This document shows positions 53,972 to 62,764 of a stretch of DNA of 64,000 nucleotides, in pieces. The stretch's first letter is position 1, and the number at the start of each line of letters is the position of its first letter. The translations under genes and the position numbers were made by a program. Source of the DNA: CAVXZE01 sp963766175. Lineage in GTDB: Bacteria; Myxococcota_A; UBA9160; UBA6930. The stretch covers positions 1 to 64,000 of the forward strand of contig CAVXZE010000031.1 of the NCBI GenBank assembly GCA_963766175.1. Reading direction: 5' to 3'. Under the pieces are notes generated by a model. That model searched no databases, was not told the DNA's origin, and saw only the letters and a program-made list of their open reading frames with translations.

Positions 53972-54788
53972 GGCGAAACAGCAGGAAGGTGGCGTCGTCG
54001 GGCTTGGAGGGGTGGGGGCCCTCGGGCTCGCGCATCCGCTGCCCGCAGGTCCGCGCCAGACTCCGGACCACCGTCGCCAGCGGGCCGGTCCGGATTCCGT
54101 CCACGATCTCCTGAAGGCTCAGGTTGTCGAGGAGCCCGTCCGTCGCCAGCAGCACGGTGTCCCGGGGCGCGAGCCGGATCGGACTCCCCACCTCGATGCG
54201 CATCTCCGCCGAACCCACCATGTTGGAGATCAGGTGCCGCTCGTGGTGATGCAGGGCCTCCTCTTCCGCGAGGAGGCCCGACTCCAGCGCATACCCCACC
54301 GGGGAGTGCGAAACGGTCTGCAGCTTGATCTTGCCGCGCTGCCCTACCACGAGCATGGCGGAGTCCCCGACGTGGTAGGGGCGGAGGGTGCTCCCAGCGA
54401 TCTCGGCTACCACCAAGGTGGTCGCCGCGCCGATCCCCAGGCCCCGCACCGCTTCGTTTCCCTCCTCCACGCCGTCGAGAATCGCCCCGCGCAGGGTCCG
54501 CGTAGAGAGATCCGCGGCTGCGACTGCGCTTTCGAGACGGCGCAATGCGATCTCCGCAGCGCTATCGCCTCCGGCCTGGCCACCGACGCCGTCCGCCACG
54601 GCAAACACGCCCTGCTCGGAGTCGATCAGGATCAGCGCCGCCGCATCCTCGTTCTTGCCTTCCTTCTCCGGCGAGCGCGCCGAGTAGATGGCCACCTCGC
54701 CGCGGGCGAAGGGAAGAAGCTCCCCCTCGGACATGTCTGCGTCGGTGAGGATGCGGGCCACCAGTCCGTGCTCGGTCGTCGCCTCCAT
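53964..54788 (-). CDS. PP2C-family protein phosphatase
   Basis: 274 residues. Metal-dependent Ser/Thr phosphatase: EKEGKNEDAAALILID (first metal Asp), GVFAVADGVGGQAGGDSAAE, VHIGDS-type motif as YHVGDSAMLVV, LATDGLLDNLS and the final DDATFLLFRL. Cytoplasmic, single domain. It lies 7 bases after the diadenylate cyclase gene on the same strand and convergent with the kinase gene, overlapping it by 8 bases, so it probably reverses that kinase. Confidence 0.92.
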   Translation of the reverse strand: MEATTEHGLVARILTDADMSEGELLPFARGEVAIYSARSPEKEGKNEDAAALILIDSEQGVFAVADGVGGQAGGDSAAEIALRRLESAVAAADLSTRTLRGAILDGVEEGNEAVRGLGIGAATTLVVAEIAGSTLRPYHVGDSAMLVVGQRGKIKLQTVSHSPVGYALESGLLAEEEALHHHERHLISNMVGSAEMRIEVGSPIRLAPRDTVLLATDGLLDNLSLQEIVDGIRTGPLATVVRSLARTCGQRMREPEGPHPSKPDDATFLLFRLT

Positions 54789-54795
54789 TCTCGGG

Positions 54796-55950
54796 TCAGG
54801 CTCCGTCTTCTTTCACCACGGAGATGCGGACACTATTGGGATTCACGTCGTGCACCTGGAAGCCCTCTGGATGGGTCACCAGGTCCGGCGTCACCTGGAA
54901 GGTTCGTCTTCCCAGCTGCACGAGCAGCGCGTCGACTCGAACCTCGATGGCGTTCGCCTCGCCGAGGACCAGCGACCTCCGTGGTCCGGAGACCGTGACC
55001 TCCACCTCCCCCGGCTCGACGCCCTCGAGGGTGAAGCCCTCGGGCAGGTTCTCCACCACCACGGGGACACTGCGGACGGCCCGAACCACTCCCGAGCCCG
55101 GCACCACCAGCAGCCATAGCAGTGCGGCGGTGGCGAGGGCGCCGATCGCCTCGGGCCAGCGCCGAAGCAGGGCGGAAAGCTGTACCCGGGCCGGTCGCCT
55201 TCCGGGTGTCACCCGCTCGACGAAGCGGTGGATCTCGATTCCCAGCTCCTCGGGACGGTAGAGACCGCGGAGCACCCCTTCGGTGGCGATGGAGGTGACA
55301 CCGCGCTCTTCGGAGACAGCCAGGCACAGGGCGTCTGTGCGCTCGGCCAGGCCCAGCGCTGCGGCGTGACGGGTGCCACCGTGTCCGACCTGGGCGTGAT
55401 CCGTCGAGAGCGGGAGATGGACGCCAAACCGGTGGACGCGATTTCCGCTGACGATGACCGCGCCGTCGTGGCCCGGTGAGTGATCGTCGAGAATGCTGAG
55501 CAGCAACGGCTCGCTCAGCTCCGCGTCCACCTGTGTGCCCCCGGTGACGTGCCGGTCCAATGGCTCGCGACCGGGCAGCACGATCAGGGCGCCGGTTCGG
55601 TCTGCCGCGAGCATGGCGATACAGCGGATCAGGGTGTCGGTGGCTTCCGGTGTCGGGGCCCGTGCCCGCCTGCGCAGCCCGCGGACGGCGATCAGCTCGA
55701 CCAGGCGACGCAGATCCTCCTGGAAGACGACCACCAGCACGATCACGAAGACGACGACGGAGCCCTGGAGGATCCAGGTCGTGAGCGTGAGGCTGAGCTG
55801 CCGGGCGAGCAGGAAGCAGCCACCCAGGATGGCGATCCCCAGAAGCGCCCAGCGGGCCCGGGTCCGTCGCAGCCACACGTAGGCGCCCCACAGCAGCGCC
55901 GCGACCAGAACGATGTCCACGAGATCTTGCCAGTGGAATTCCAGGTTCAC
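54796..55950 (-). CDS. Diadenylate cyclase (CdaA-like) fused to a YbbR-like domain
   Basis: 384 residues. Three N-terminal helices (about 10-85), then a DisA_N diadenylate cyclase domain (about 100-235) with DGAVIVSGNRVHRFGVHLPL and GTRHAAALGLAERTDA, followed by a membrane helix (about 270-290) and an extracytoplasmic YbbR-like domain to the end (LPEGFTLEGVEPGEVEVTVS). In Firmicutes CdaA and its regulator CdaR are separate proteins; here they seem fused. The DGA motif is intact; the second motif reads RHA instead of the usual RHR, which may alter activity. Product would be c-di-AMP. Confidence 0.85.
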   Translation of the reverse strand: MNLEFHWQDLVDIVLVAALLWGAYVWLRRTRARWALLGIAILGGCFLLARQLSLTLTTWILQGSVVVFVIVLVVVFQEDLRRLVELIAVRGLRRRARAPTPEATDTLIRCIAMLAADRTGALIVLPGREPLDRHVTGGTQVDAELSEPLLLSILDDHSPGHDGAVIVSGNRVHRFGVHLPLSTDHAQVGHGGTRHAAALGLAERTDALCLAVSEERGVTSIATEGVLRGLYRPEELGIEIHRFVERVTPGRRPARVQLSALLRRWPEAIGALATAALLWLLVVPGSGVVRAVRSVPVVVENLPEGFTLEGVEPGEVEVTVSGPRRSLVLGEANAIEVRVDALLVQLGRRTFQVTPDLVTHPEGFQVHDVNPNSVRISVVKEDGA

Positions 55951-56024
55951 CCTCCTCCCGTCCGAGGGCCGCGAATCTGCGTCACTCTCGGAGCCCGAGC
56001 TCAGCGCCCGGTGAGAAAAGCGGG

Positions 56025-56840
56025 CTAGGCGTTCGAGCCACGGTCGCCGCCGGCGGACAGGCCGAGGACCTGCTCCATGTCGTAGAAACCGGGCTCGCGC
56101 TCCAGGATCCAGACGGCTGCGCGGACAGCTCCCCGGGCGAAATGATCGCGCGTCGCCGAGCGGTGGATCAGCTCCAGGCGCTCGCCCTTGCCGATGAACA
56201 TCACGGTGTGCTCACCGGGGTTGTCGCCGCCCCGCAGGGCCTGGATGCCGATGTCGCCCGCGGGCCGGGCTCCGGTCTCCCCTCTGCGCCCCAAGACCAG
56301 GTGCTTCTCCGGCGACTGGCCTCGCCCCTCGGCGACGGCGCGGCCGAGGTGGAGCGCGGTTCCACTCGGAGCGTCGATCTTCGCGGTGTGGTGGAGCTCG
56401 AAGATCTCCGCGTCGTAGTCCGGTCCCAGCAGCCGCGAGGTCTCGCGTGCCACGTGGAAGAGCACGTTCACCGCCACCGAGAAGTTGGCGGCGAGCAGGA
56501 TCGGGGTCTTCCCCGCCAGCTGATGGATCTCGGCTCGCTGCTCGGCGTTGAACCCCGTCGTGCCGACCACGCAGGGAATCGCCGCATCCGCCGCCTCGCG
56601 CAGGAAGGACAGGGTGGCGTCGGGGATGGCGAAGACGATCGCCACCTCGCAGCTGGCGAGACAGGCTTTCGTGTCGTCACTGACCCGGACACCCTCTTCC
56701 AGAGCACTCCCCAGGCCGGGATGGCTCGGCGCCTCGAGGGCAGCTCCCAACCGCAGCGCCTTCTCCTCTGCCAGGACGGAGCGTACCCGCTCTCCCATCC
56801 GTCCGAGGGCGCCGACGACGAGAACACGCGGTTCGCTCAC
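56025..56840 (-). CDS. dapB: 4-Hydroxy-tetrahydrodipicolinate reductase
   Basis: 271 residues, GTG start overlapping the dapA stop. Lysine/DAP pathway. NAD(P)H-binding VLVVGALGRMGERV, substrate loop VVGTTGFNAEQ, catalytic IFELHHTAKIDAPSGTALHL with the His-His and Lys, and GDNPGEHTVMFIGKGERLEL. Last of the argH-dap run on the minus strand; the next gene starts 74 bases on. Confidence 0.95.
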   Translation of the reverse strand: MSEPRVLVVGALGRMGERVRSVLAEEKALRLGAALEAPSHPGLGSALEEGVRVSDDTKACLASCEVAIVFAIPDATLSFLREAADAAIPCVVGTTGFNAEQRAEIHQLAGKTPILLAANFSVAVNVLFHVARETSRLLGPDYDAEIFELHHTAKIDAPSGTALHLGRAVAEGRGQSPEKHLVLGRRGETGARPAGDIGIQALRGGDNPGEHTVMFIGKGERLELIHRSATRDHFARGAVRAAVWILEREPGFYDMEQVLGLSAGGDRGSNA

Positions 56841-57709
56841 AGGAGGCCGAATTCCTTGAGCGCCACCTGGAGGCGCTCCCGGTTCGTTGCGGTGATCGGC
56901 GTCAGCGGCAGGCGGACGTCGTCGAGGATCGCGCCGCGCAGCGCGATGGCAGCCTTGATCGGGATCGGATTCGTCTCGCAGAAGAGCAGATCCATCAGCG
57001 GGAGCAGGCGATAGTAGGTCTCCTGAGCCCGGGCCAGGTCGCCGGCCCGGAAGGCGCGCACCAGCTCGACCATGTCCGCCGGAACCAGGTTCGAGCAGGT
57101 AGAGATCACTCCCTGGCCCCCGATCGCGAGCACCGGCAGCGTGGCCCAGTCGTCACCGGCGAGCAGCGCGAAGTCCGCCGGGGTGGCGGCCCTGGTCTGC
57201 GCCATCTGGTGGAGGTCCCCGCAGGCCTCTTTCACACCGACCACCTGCTCGATCTCCGCCAGCCGAGCCATCGTCTCGGGGAGGATGTTGGAGGCCGTGC
57301 GTCCAGGGATGTTGTAGGCCACCAGCGGAAGGGAGGCCTCGCGGCCGACCGCGGCGTAGTGCTCGACGATTCCGTCGGCGGTGGGCTTGTTGTAGTAGGG
57401 CGAGATCAGCAGCGCCCCGTCGGCGCCCGCCTCCTTGGCGTGCTGGGTCAGCTCGATCGCCTCCCGGGTCGAGTTCGAGCCGGTTCCCGCCACCACGGCC
57501 ACCCGCCCGCGCGTCGCAGCCACGACCACCTCGATCACGCGACGGTGCTCGCCGTGGGAGAGGGTGGCCGCCTCGCCGGTGGAGCCGCAGGGCACCAGAC
57601 CATCGACCCCGGCGGCGATCTGAATCTCGACCAACTCGTGGAGCGCGCGCTCATCGAGAGCGCCGTCACGAAACGGTGTAACCAGGGCTGTCAGGACTCC
57701 TTCGAACAC
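56837..57709 (-). CDS. dapA: 4-Hydroxy-tetrahydrodipicolinate synthase
   Basis: 290 residues from GTG at 57709, preceded by GAGGAGG. Condenses pyruvate with aspartate semialdehyde. Motifs: FEGVLTALVTPFRDG, VPCGSTGEAATLSHGEH, SPYYNKPTADGI, YNIPGRTASNI with the catalytic Tyr, and VVGVKEACGDL with the Schiff-base Lys (about 162). A longer upstream reading adds a basic, poorly conserved stretch. Compare the divergent DapA-family aldolase at 45394. Confidence 0.95.
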   Translation of the reverse strand: MFEGVLTALVTPFRDGALDERALHELVEIQIAAGVDGLVPCGSTGEAATLSHGEHRRVIEVVVAATRGRVAVVAGTGSNSTREAIELTQHAKEAGADGALLISPYYNKPTADGIVEHYAAVGREASLPLVAYNIPGRTASNILPETMARLAEIEQVVGVKEACGDLHQMAQTRAATPADFALLAGDDWATLPVLAIGGQGVISTCSNLVPADMVELVRAFRAGDLARAQETYYRLLPLMDLLFCETNPIPIKAAIALRGAILDDVRLPLTPITATNRERLQVALKEFGLL

Positions 57710-57720
57710 GGCTACCTCCT

Positions 57721-58560
57721 CTAGATCTCGATCCGACCGGTGAAGACGTTCGCGGCGGGGCCCGTCATCGAGACGCCGGCGCCGACGCCCTCCCATTGTA
57801 TCGACAGTTCACCGCCGCGAAGCGCCACGGTGACGCTGCGGTCCACCACTCCGCGAAGAATCGACACGACCACTACTGCACAGGCTCCGCTTCCGCAGGC
57901 GAGCGTCTCGCCGGTTCCCCGCTCCCAGGTGCGCTGACGCACCCGATCGCGGCTCACCAGCTCGGCGAATTCTACGTTGACGCGATTCGGAAAGGCGGGA
58001 TGATTCTCGACCACTGGCCCCAGCTCCCCGACTGGCGCGTCATCGACGTCGTCCACGTAGATTACGACGTGGGGATTTCCCATCGAGACGGAGCTGACCT
58101 GCAGGGTTCCGCCGCCGACCTCCAGCCGGGCGTCGAGCACCGGGCCGTCTCCATCGGCGAGGAGGGTGGGAATCTTCGCCGGTGCGAGCACCGGCATGCC
58201 CATCTCCACCGTCACCATCCCCTCGCCGGCCCAACGAGGAACCACGACGCCACCGAGCGTTTCCACTCGGATGGAATCCGAGCCGGTGTAGCCCTGATCC
58301 CGCAGGAACTTGTAGAAGGCGCGGATTCCGTTCGCACACATCTCCACCTGGGAGCCGTCGGCGTTGTAGATCTCCATGCGGAAATCCGCGGCCTTGGAGC
58401 GGCGCACCACCAACATCTGATCGAAGCCCACCCCGAAGTGGCGATCGGCGAGACGGCGCGCCAGTGGCTCGAGGGGCGGGAGCTCCTGGGCGATCCCGTC
58501 GAGCACGACGAAGTCGTTTCCGGCGCCGTGCATCTTGGTGAACTCGAGCTCCCGGGTCAC
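57721..58560 (-). CDS. dapF: Diaminopimelate epimerase
   Basis: 279 residues, GTG start overlapping the stop of the upstream small lipoprotein gene. Epimerises LL- to meso-DAP. FTKMHGAGNDFVVLDG at the N-terminus, first catalytic Cys in NADGSQVEMCANGIRAFYKF (usual text CGNG; here CANG), second Cys in GTGETLACGSGACAVVV. SVSMGNPHVVIYVDD also typical. Normal length. Confidence 0.95.
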   Translation of the reverse strand: MTRELEFTKMHGAGNDFVVLDGIAQELPPLEPLARRLADRHFGVGFDQMLVVRRSKAADFRMEIYNADGSQVEMCANGIRAFYKFLRDQGYTGSDSIRVETLGGVVVPRWAGEGMVTVEMGMPVLAPAKIPTLLADGDGPVLDARLEVGGGTLQVSSVSMGNPHVVIYVDDVDDAPVGELGPVVENHPAFPNRVNVEFAELVSRDRVRQRTWERGTGETLACGSGACAVVVVSILRGVVDRSVTVALRGGELSIQWEGVGAGVSMTGPAANVFTGRIEI

Positions 58561-58769
58561 GGAATCAGCTCCTCGTCATCCTGGGCGTCGTCGAACTCGA
58601 CGGGCTCCAAGATCTTCTCTTCCTGCACCTGCGGCTCGGGCTCGGTCGCCTGGGGCCCCGAGCGGGACTCCTTCGGGACGACCGTCCTTACCGGAGGGCC
58701 GTACTTCCCACACGCCGGGAGGCCGATCATCAGCATCCAAATGGCGGCAAACACGGCGCAGATCCTCAT
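58557..58769 (-). CDS. Small LptM-like lipoprotein
   Basis: 70 residues. Lipoprotein signal ending LPAC (Cys20), then GKYGPPVR, the same pattern as the short lipoprotein LptM (YifL; CGQKGPL), which assists LPS transporter assembly. The rest is acidic and Pro/Glu-rich. LptM genes often sit before lysA/dapF; here it lies between argH and dapF with overlaps of 4 bases on both sides, and lysA is absent. Confidence 0.75.
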   Translation of the reverse strand: MRICAVFAAIWMLMIGLPACGKYGPPVRTVVPKESRSGPQATEPEPQVQEEKILEPVEFDDAQDDEELIP

Positions 58770-60190
58770 CGATTCTCTCCCCTGGCGTCCAACTCTCCGG
58801 TCTCCTGTTCGATCCGCGCCTCCGCTGCGTCGAGCGCCTCGATCACCCGCTCCCGGGCCGTTCCCCCGACGTGCGCGCGCTCCTCGAGGGCCCGGTCCAG
58901 ACTCAGCAGCTCCCCCGCACCCGCTGTAAAGGCCGGGTGGAACTCTTGAAGATCTTCGCGCGAGAGGGAGCGTAGGTCGAGATCTTTCGCAAGGCAGTGC
59001 CGGACGATGCGTCCCACCGTCTGATGGGCCTCCCTGAAGGGCAGATTCGCCCGGACCAGCGCCTCGGCGAGATCGGTCGCCAGCAGCATTGGATCTTCGG
59101 CTGCGGAGGCCATCCTTTCCACATCTACGCGAAGGGTCGCCAGCGCTCCTGCGCTCATCTCGAGGCAGTCCCGCAGCGTCGCTGCGGTGTCGAAGATGGG
59201 CTCCTTGTCCTCCTGGAGATCCCGGTTGTAGGTGAGGGGAAGCCCCTTCATCACCGTCAACAGGGAGACCAGGTTTCCAATTGCCCGCCCGCTCTTTCCC
59301 CGCACCAGCTCCGCGACATCCGGGTTCTTCTTCTGGGGCATGAGGCTCGAGCCGGTGGAGTAGGCATCTGCCAGCTCGATGAAGCCGAACTCCGCGCTCG
59401 ACCAGAGCACCAGCTCCTCGGCCAGACGCGAGAGATGCACCATGCAGATGGCGGCGGCAGCCAGGAACTCGAGGGCGCAATCTCGAGACGCCACCGCGTC
59501 CATACTGTTCGCTGCGGGAGCCTCGAAGCCCAGCGCCGCCGCGGTGTGCTCCCGGTCCAGCGGAAGGGTCGAGCCTGCCAGGGCCCCGGCGCCGAGGGGG
59601 GAGGCCCTGGAGAGCCGCGCGTGGAGCTCCCCGAAGCGCTCGTGGTCTCGGGAGTGCATCGCCACGAACGCGAGCCAATGGTGGGCCAGTCGCACCGGCT
59701 GGGCTCGCTGCAGATGGGTGTAGCCGGGAAGCACGGTGTCCAGGTGCTCCCGAGCGCGGGCGACGAGGACGCCCTGCAGCGCTAGGAGCCCGCGCTGGAC
59801 TGCGTCGCAGGTGTCTCGCAGATAGAGGGCCAGGTCCGTGGCCACCTGATCGTTGCGACTGCGCCCGGTGTGGAGCCGTCCGGCCACGCTTCCCACTCGC
59901 TCGTGGAGCCGCGCCTCGATGTTCATGTGGATGTCTTCCAACGCGGGATCGAAATGGAAGGTCCCGGCCTCTATCTCCGCGCCCAGCGACTCCAGACCCT
60001 CGACCAGGGCTTCGACATCCGCCGCCGCGAGCAGCCCGACGCTCCCGAGCATCCGCGCGTGGGCGATGGAGCCGCGGATGTCGTAGCGGGCCAGCGCCTT
60101 GTCGAAAGAGACCGACGCACTGAAGCGCTCGACGGCCGGATCCGTTGCCTCGCCGAAGCGTTCACCCCAAGCTTTCCGAGTTCGCCCCAT
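58766..60190 (-). CDS. argH: Argininosuccinate lyase
   Basis: 474 residues. Last step of arginine synthesis. Begins MGRTRKAWGERFGEATDPAV, then EDIHMNIEARLHERVG, LHTGRSRNDQVATDLAL, GYTHLQRAQPVRLAHHW with the catalytic His, and the signature GSSLMPQKKNPDVAELVRG (catalytic Ser). The ATG is at the centre of a 37-bp inverted repeat. Some upstream in-frame DNA could extend the protein but is unrelated to ArgH. Confidence 0.96.
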   Translation of the reverse strand: MGRTRKAWGERFGEATDPAVERFSASVSFDKALARYDIRGSIAHARMLGSVGLLAAADVEALVEGLESLGAEIEAGTFHFDPALEDIHMNIEARLHERVGSVAGRLHTGRSRNDQVATDLALYLRDTCDAVQRGLLALQGVLVARAREHLDTVLPGYTHLQRAQPVRLAHHWLAFVAMHSRDHERFGELHARLSRASPLGAGALAGSTLPLDREHTAAALGFEAPAANSMDAVASRDCALEFLAAAAICMVHLSRLAEELVLWSSAEFGFIELADAYSTGSSLMPQKKNPDVAELVRGKSGRAIGNLVSLLTVMKGLPLTYNRDLQEDKEPIFDTAATLRDCLEMSAGALATLRVDVERMASAAEDPMLLATDLAEALVRANLPFREAHQTVGRIVRHCLAKDLDLRSLSREDLQEFHPAFTAGAGELLSLDRALEERAHVGGTARERVIEALDAAEARIEQETGELDARGENR

Positions 60191-60208
60191 GGGGCAACTC
60201 TCGGAAAG
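60172..60208. promoter_or_regulatory. Inverted repeat centred on the argH start codon
   Basis: Outer arms CTTTCCGAG (60172-60180) and CTCGGAAAG (60200-60208) plus the inner palindrome GCCCCATGGGGC (60184-60195), which includes the ATG. As RNA the hairpin would hide the start codon; as DNA it could be an operator. Confidence 0.5.
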
Positions 60209-60334
60209 AAAACGGAAATTTGCAAGCTGCGGACGGTATGCCAGCCTGTAGCCTGCACTTCTCACCACGTCGCTGAGCTCGGCGGCCGCAGCCGCGGGCG
60301 GGCGAGGGGTGCGGGCTTGGCCGGGGGGATCGGA

Positions 60335-62764
60335 TTGGCCGCCGGAAAACGAACCAGAGGCAAGACCGGCAAGGGCGGAGCCCGGCGTCGAGCGTTCGAG
60401 GAGCGGCGGGCTCGCTGGCGGCGGGTCCTTCGCGTCAGCGCACTCGTCCTGGTCTGCGCCGGCTTCTTCGCCGGCTTCTTCGCCGCGCGCTATGCGATCC
60501 ACCTCGATCGGATCGTCCGGGCGCGCTTCGAGGGCCGGCTGTTTCGGGTTCCCTCCCGGGTGATGTCGGCGCCAACCATTCTCTATCCAGGGCTCGACTG
60601 GAAGCGCATCGAGCTGCCCGCCACCCTGGCGCGCCTCGGCTATCGGGAGATCGAGCCAGGCGATGCCCCGCCCGTCGGCCACTTCAGCTGGGAGAGTCGG
60701 CGGGTCCGGCTCCACCGCCGCCCCTTCGATCACCCGAACCGCGCCGAGCCTTCCCGCGACATCGTCCTCCGGCTCAGCGGGACGACCATCGAGGAACTCC
60801 GCGACGCCCAGACCGGCCGCGAGCTCGGTGCTCTGCTGCTGGAGCCGGAGCTGGTAGGTTCCTACTACGGACCCGATCACGAGCAGCGGGAGCTGGTTCG
60901 CGTGGAGGGCGTCCCCCTTCACCTGGTCGATGCGATCCTCGCCGTCGAGGATCAGCGATTCCTCGAACACAGCGGGATCGACTTCCGACGCATCGTCGGG
61001 GCCCTGTGGGTCAATCTCCGCTCCGGTCGCGTTCGCCAGGGCGGCAGCACACTGACCCAGCAGCTGGTCAAGAACTTCTTCCTGACCCCGGAACGCAGTC
61101 TCAAGCGCAAGCTCCAGGAAGCCGCGATGGCGCTGATCGTGGAGGCCCGCTATGGGAAGGACGCGATCCTCGAGAGCTACCTCAACGAGATCTATCTCGG
61201 CCAGCGCGGCTCCACGGCGATCCACGGCGTGGGAGAGGCCTCCTGGTTCTACTTTGGCAAGGCGGCACACCGTCTCAGCCTTTCCGAGTCGGCCCTGCTC
61301 GCCGCCATCATCCAGAGTCCGAACGGTTTCTCGCCCCACCGAGAGGCGGAGCGCGCCACCGATCGACGGGACCTGGTGCTGCGACTCATGCACGAGCAGG
61401 GACGCATCACACAGGAGCAGCTGGAGGAGGCGAGTGCCGAGCCGGTCCGCGTCGCGAAGGTCACACCGGAGCCCAGGGATGCGCGCTTCTTCCTGGACGC
61501 GCTGCGCAGGCAGCTCCCCGGTTTCTACAGTCTGGAAACCCTCACCAGCCAGGGACTTCGCATCTACGCGACTCTGGATCTCCGTCTCCAGCGACTCGCG
61601 GCGCTCTCCCTGGGCGAGGAGCTGGCTGCGCTGGAGAAGCGCTATCCCGCTCTCGCCTCCGGAGATGGGCTGCCTCTGGAGGGATGTCTGGTGGCGCTAC
61701 GGCCTCAGACTGGAGAGGTGCTCGCTCTGGTCGGTGGCCGCAACTACGCCGCCAGCCAGTTCGATCGCTGCACCCAGGCGCGGCGTCCCGCCGGGAGCGT
61801 CTTCAAGCCCTTCGTCTACATCGCCGCCCTGGAGCCGGTGTCGGGCGGACCGCGGATCACCCTCGGCAGTATGCTCGACGACGGTCCCCTCGAGGTCACC
61901 ACGGCGACCGGTGTCTGGCGACCGGAGAACTACGACAAGAAGTTTCACGGCCAGGTCCGGGCTCGCGACGCGCTGGAGCGATCCCTGAACGTCGCCACCG
62001 CTCGCCTCGGCCAGCAGGTCGGCATCCCCCGCGTGGCGGAGGTAGCCGAACGGCTCGGAATCGAGAGCCCTCTGCCTCGGGTTCCGAGTCTTGCCATCGG
62101 CACCGCCGACCTCTCTCCGCTGGAGCTCGCCCGCGCCTATGCGACGATCGCCAATGGGGGAATCCGGCCGGAGATCCGCACCTTCGAAGATGTGGTGGAT
62201 AGCTCCGGGAAAGCCGTGGAACGCCAACCGATCGGATTCGAGCGGGTCCTCGACGCGGGCACGGCCTATCTCGCCACATCGCTCCTGGAGGGCGTGATCG
62301 ATCGAGGCACCGGCCGGGGTGTTCGGGCGGGGGGCATCCGGGGCCCCATCGCCGGCAAGACAGGGACCAGCGACGAGGAACGGGACGCCTGGTTCGTCGG
62401 CTTCTTGCCGGAGCTGGTGGTGGTCGTGTGGATCGGATTCGACGAGCCCCGCAGCCTCGGCCTACCCTCCAGCCAGGTCGCTCTCCCCGTGTGGACCCGC
62501 TTTGTCCGGGAGGCCACCGGAGGGCATGTTCGCGGTACCTTCATTCCCCCTGTGGAGGTGGTCGAGGTGGAGATCGATCCCGTCTCCGGCGCTCTGGCAC
62601 TGGCGGGCTGCCCGCGGCGGGCTCCGGAGTACTTCCTGCGCGGCACCGAACCGGCGGCGACCTGCCCGGAGTGGGCTTCGAAAGGTGGCGAGCGCGGTCG
62701 GCCGGGCGGACGTGGGCCGACCTTTCTGGAGCGCCTCTTCGAAGACTGGCTGAATCGTCTGTGA
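60335..62764 (+). CDS. Bifunctional class A penicillin-binding protein (PBP1b-like)
   Basis: About 809 residues. Polymerises and cross-links peptidoglycan. Basic N-terminus, one membrane anchor (about 35-55), a UB2H-like region (LFRVPSRVMSAPTILYPGL), glycosyltransferase domain with catalytic Glu in AVEDQRFLEHSGIDFRRI and GGSTLTQQLVKNFFL, YLNEIYLGQRG, then the transpeptidase with AGSVFKPFVY (Ser-x-x-Lys), SLN and KTGTS. Start is uncertain: no ATG fits; TTG at 60335 has GGGGGGAT upstream, and TTG at 60317 is the alternative. The upstream gap (60191-60334) is divergent from argH. Confidence 0.92.
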   Translation: MAAGKRTRGKTGKGGARRRAFEERRARWRRVLRVSALVLVCAGFFAGFFAARYAIHLDRIVRARFEGRLFRVPSRVMSAPTILYPGLDWKRIELPATLARLGYREIEPGDAPPVGHFSWESRRVRLHRRPFDHPNRAEPSRDIVLRLSGTTIEELRDAQTGRELGALLLEPELVGSYYGPDHEQRELVRVEGVPLHLVDAILAVEDQRFLEHSGIDFRRIVGALWVNLRSGRVRQGGSTLTQQLVKNFFLTPERSLKRKLQEAAMALIVEARYGKDAILESYLNEIYLGQRGSTAIHGVGEASWFYFGKAAHRLSLSESALLAAIIQSPNGFSPHREAERATDRRDLVLRLMHEQGRITQEQLEEASAEPVRVAKVTPEPRDARFFLDALRRQLPGFYSLETLTSQGLRIYATLDLRLQRLAALSLGEELAALEKRYPALASGDGLPLEGCLVALRPQTGEVLALVGGRNYAASQFDRCTQARRPAGSVFKPFVYIAALEPVSGGPRITLGSMLDDGPLEVTTATGVWRPENYDKKFHGQVRARDALERSLNVATARLGQQVGIPRVAEVAERLGIESPLPRVPSLAIGTADLSPLELARAYATIANGGIRPEIRTFEDVVDSSGKAVERQPIGFERVLDAGTAYLATSLLEGVIDRGTGRGVRAGGIRGPIAGKTGTSDEERDAWFVGFLPELVVVVWIGFDEPRSLGLPSSQVALPVWTRFVREATGGHVRGTFIPPVEVVEVEIDPVSGALALAGCPRRAPEYFLRGTEPAATCPEWASKGGERGRPGGRGPTFLERLFEDWLNRL

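Noticed and set aside
60191..61393. In-frame N-terminal extension of argH of about 400 residues
   Set aside because: It is antisense to the PBP gene; ArgH homology begins at MGRTRKAW.
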